NCBI RefSeq assembly: GCF_003023845.1
Contig: NZ_PYFT01000001.1
Location: 4,216,001-4,280,000 of the forward strand
Source of the DNA: Adhaeribacter arboris
GTDB lineage: Bacteria > Bacteroidota > Bacteroidia > Cytophagales > Hymenobacteraceae
DNA: 64,000 nt
Direction: 5' to 3'
A model generated the notes under the pieces. That model made no database searches and had not been told where the DNA came from. It saw nothing but the letters and a program-made list of their open reading frames with translations. This document shows positions 63,181 through 64,000 of this stretch, piece by piece (position 1 is the stretch's first letter; each line of letters begins with the position of its first letter). Made by a program: the position numbers and the translations under genes.

Positions 63181-64000
63181 TTACTTAGTAAGCAGTAGTT
63201 TCTGCTGATGTTGTTGAGTAGGGGTTTGCAGCTGTAACAGATATAAACCGGCTGGTTTATTACCCGCCTGCCATTCTACCTGGTAGATTTGGTTCGCTTG
63301 AGCTTGCTCCTGAAATAAAGTAGTAATTACTCTACCTTGTATGTCATAAATTTGAATTGTAGCAACTTGAGTAGTGGGTAAATTGAAGCTAATACTTACT
63401 ATTTCCCGGAATGGATTAGGATAGGCTTTAAGTAGATTTATATCCGTCTCAGCTTTCAGTTCTGCTCCTGTTTCTTCCCGGGCAGCTACCATCGAGGTAG
63501 TGAGTGGCGCGAGTTTTACCAGCCAGTAATCGGTGCTGCCTTGACTCGGTTGCGTTCTGTCGCCACTTACCCCGGAGTCGGACCTGCCACCTAAGACGTA
63601 TCCGCCATCCTTGGTCTGGAATACCGTTCTCAGCTCTTCCGTGCCACTGCCGCCTAAACGTTGATCCCATTCTTTCTCGCCCTTGTCAGTGGTCTTCACT
63701 AACCAGTAATCCTTACTACCTTGGCTACTTTGGTTCTTATCTCCACTTACCCCGGAGTGGGAGGAACCTCCCAGCAAGTAGCCGCCATCTTGCGTCAGCT
63801 GAATAGTGCGCAACTCTTCCTCCTGGCTGCCCCCAAAGCGTTTATCCCACAACTTCTTACCACTGCCATTAATCTTGAGCATCCAGTAGTCCTTTCCTCC
63901 CTGGCTCACTTGACTTTTATCCCCGCTCTTACCCGAACTGCTCGTACCGGCTACAAAGAAATTACCCGAACTCGTATTAGTACTCCCTAGTGCTCGTAGT
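63181..64000 (-). CDS. Giant propeller-repeat surface protein, T9SS type A (paralogue 5, 3' part)
   Basis: The frame is open through the right edge, so only the C-terminal 270 or so residues are visible and the gene starts outside the window. The last three blades are present (one interrupted at the edge: ALGSTNTSSGNFFVAG, then WDKRFGGSQEEELRT and WDQRLGGSGTEELRTV), followed by a type A sorting domain (KAYPNPFREIVSISF, AGLYLLQLQTP, LLLTK). These blades are almost identical in DNA to those of paralogue 4, while the sorting domain is more different. A GTG at 63909 that could be read as a start is internal. Confidence 0.8.
   Translation of the reverse strand, partial: LRALGSTNTSSGNFFVAGTSSSGKSGDKSQVSQGGKDYWMLKINGSGKKLWDKRFGGSQEEELRTIQLTQDGGYLLGGSSHSGVSGDKNQSSQGSKDYWLVKTTDKGEKEWDQRLGGSGTEELRTVFQTKDGGYVLGGRSDSGVSGDRTQPSQGSTDYWLVKLAPLTTSMVAAREETGAELKAETDINLLKAYPNPFREIVSISFNLPTTQVATIQIYDIQGRVITTLFQEQAQANQIYQVEWQAGNKPAGLYLLQLQTPTQQHQQKLLLTK

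Larger units (their letters stand above)
45027..64000 (-). repeat. Tandem array of at least five giant propeller-repeat paralogues
   Basis: All genes share strand, domain pattern and sorting domain and follow one another with gaps of about 100-740 bases. At DNA level, blades within and between genes are nearly identical in places: the 79 bases at 60697-60775 recur at 62455-62533 and, in part, 180 bases away at 60862-60912. This is a family expanded by duplication and recombination. Confidence 0.8.

Noticed and set aside
45027-64000. Tandem DNA repeats read as a CRISPR array or satellite
   Set aside because: The unit is about 180 bases, codes for protein, varies in sequence and has no spacer pattern.

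Overview
The window looks like chromosomal DNA of a gliding or surface-associated Bacteroidota bacterium. Cytophagales, and most likely Hymenobacteraceae such as Adhaeribacter, is my inference; the species cannot be told from sequence alone. The reasons are type IX secretion system (T9SS) C-terminal sorting domains of type A (five proteins at 45-64 kb) and type B (35-37.7 kb), Bacteroidota-type promoters with a TTTG-ending -7 box, MacB/FtsX-type permeases, DUF1080/ThuA/Gfo-Idh-MocA sugar genes and generally weak Shine-Dalgarno sites. No tRNA, rRNA, CRISPR array or intact insertion sequence was seen.

Layout. 0-6 kb: the 3' end of a serine hydrolase, a decayed pair of small genes, an ABC permease and, convergent to it across a strong hairpin terminator, an ABC-F ATPase. 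6.6-17.3 kb: an oxidoreductase/AraC region with three short-chain dehydrogenases, a bestrophin-like channel, a DUF4097 surface protein, a QorB-like reductase and two paralogous AraC regulators, ending in a complete subclass B1 metallo-beta-lactamase. The three dehydrogenase genes share an upstream element at a fixed distance from the -7 box. Decayed toxin-antitoxin and hypothetical genes lie between. 17.6-27.2 kb: a lone LutB, a lipoprotein GDPD, a DUF1835 protein, a tandem pair of secreted paralogues (one frameshifted in a C tract) and a large SbcC.

27.3-44.8 kb is a sugar locus: GH5 lipoprotein, MFS transporter and DUF1080 hydrolase on the minus strand; a ThuA-dehydrogenase-PKD-cytochrome c fusion on the plus strand; a T9SS type B surface protein; a sugar isomerase and Gfo/Idh/MocA dehydrogenase on the minus strand; and a Tat-exported TIM-barrel protein followed by a dehydrogenase-HEAT-cytochrome c protein on the plus strand. 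Together these suggest oxidation of glycosides in the periplasm to keto-sugars, cleavage, uptake and isomerisation. That is inference from families known to act on 3-keto-glycosides.

45.0-64.0 kb, all minus strand, is a tandem array of at least five giant secreted paralogues built from roughly 60-residue propeller-blade repeats. Blade numbers come in multiples of seven. Three proteins have 7 blades, an Ig-like domain, then 14 blades. One has 14 blades and no Ig domain. The fifth runs off the right edge. This predicts strings of seven-bladed beta-propellers with a T9SS anchor, and it is the most unusual feature of the window.
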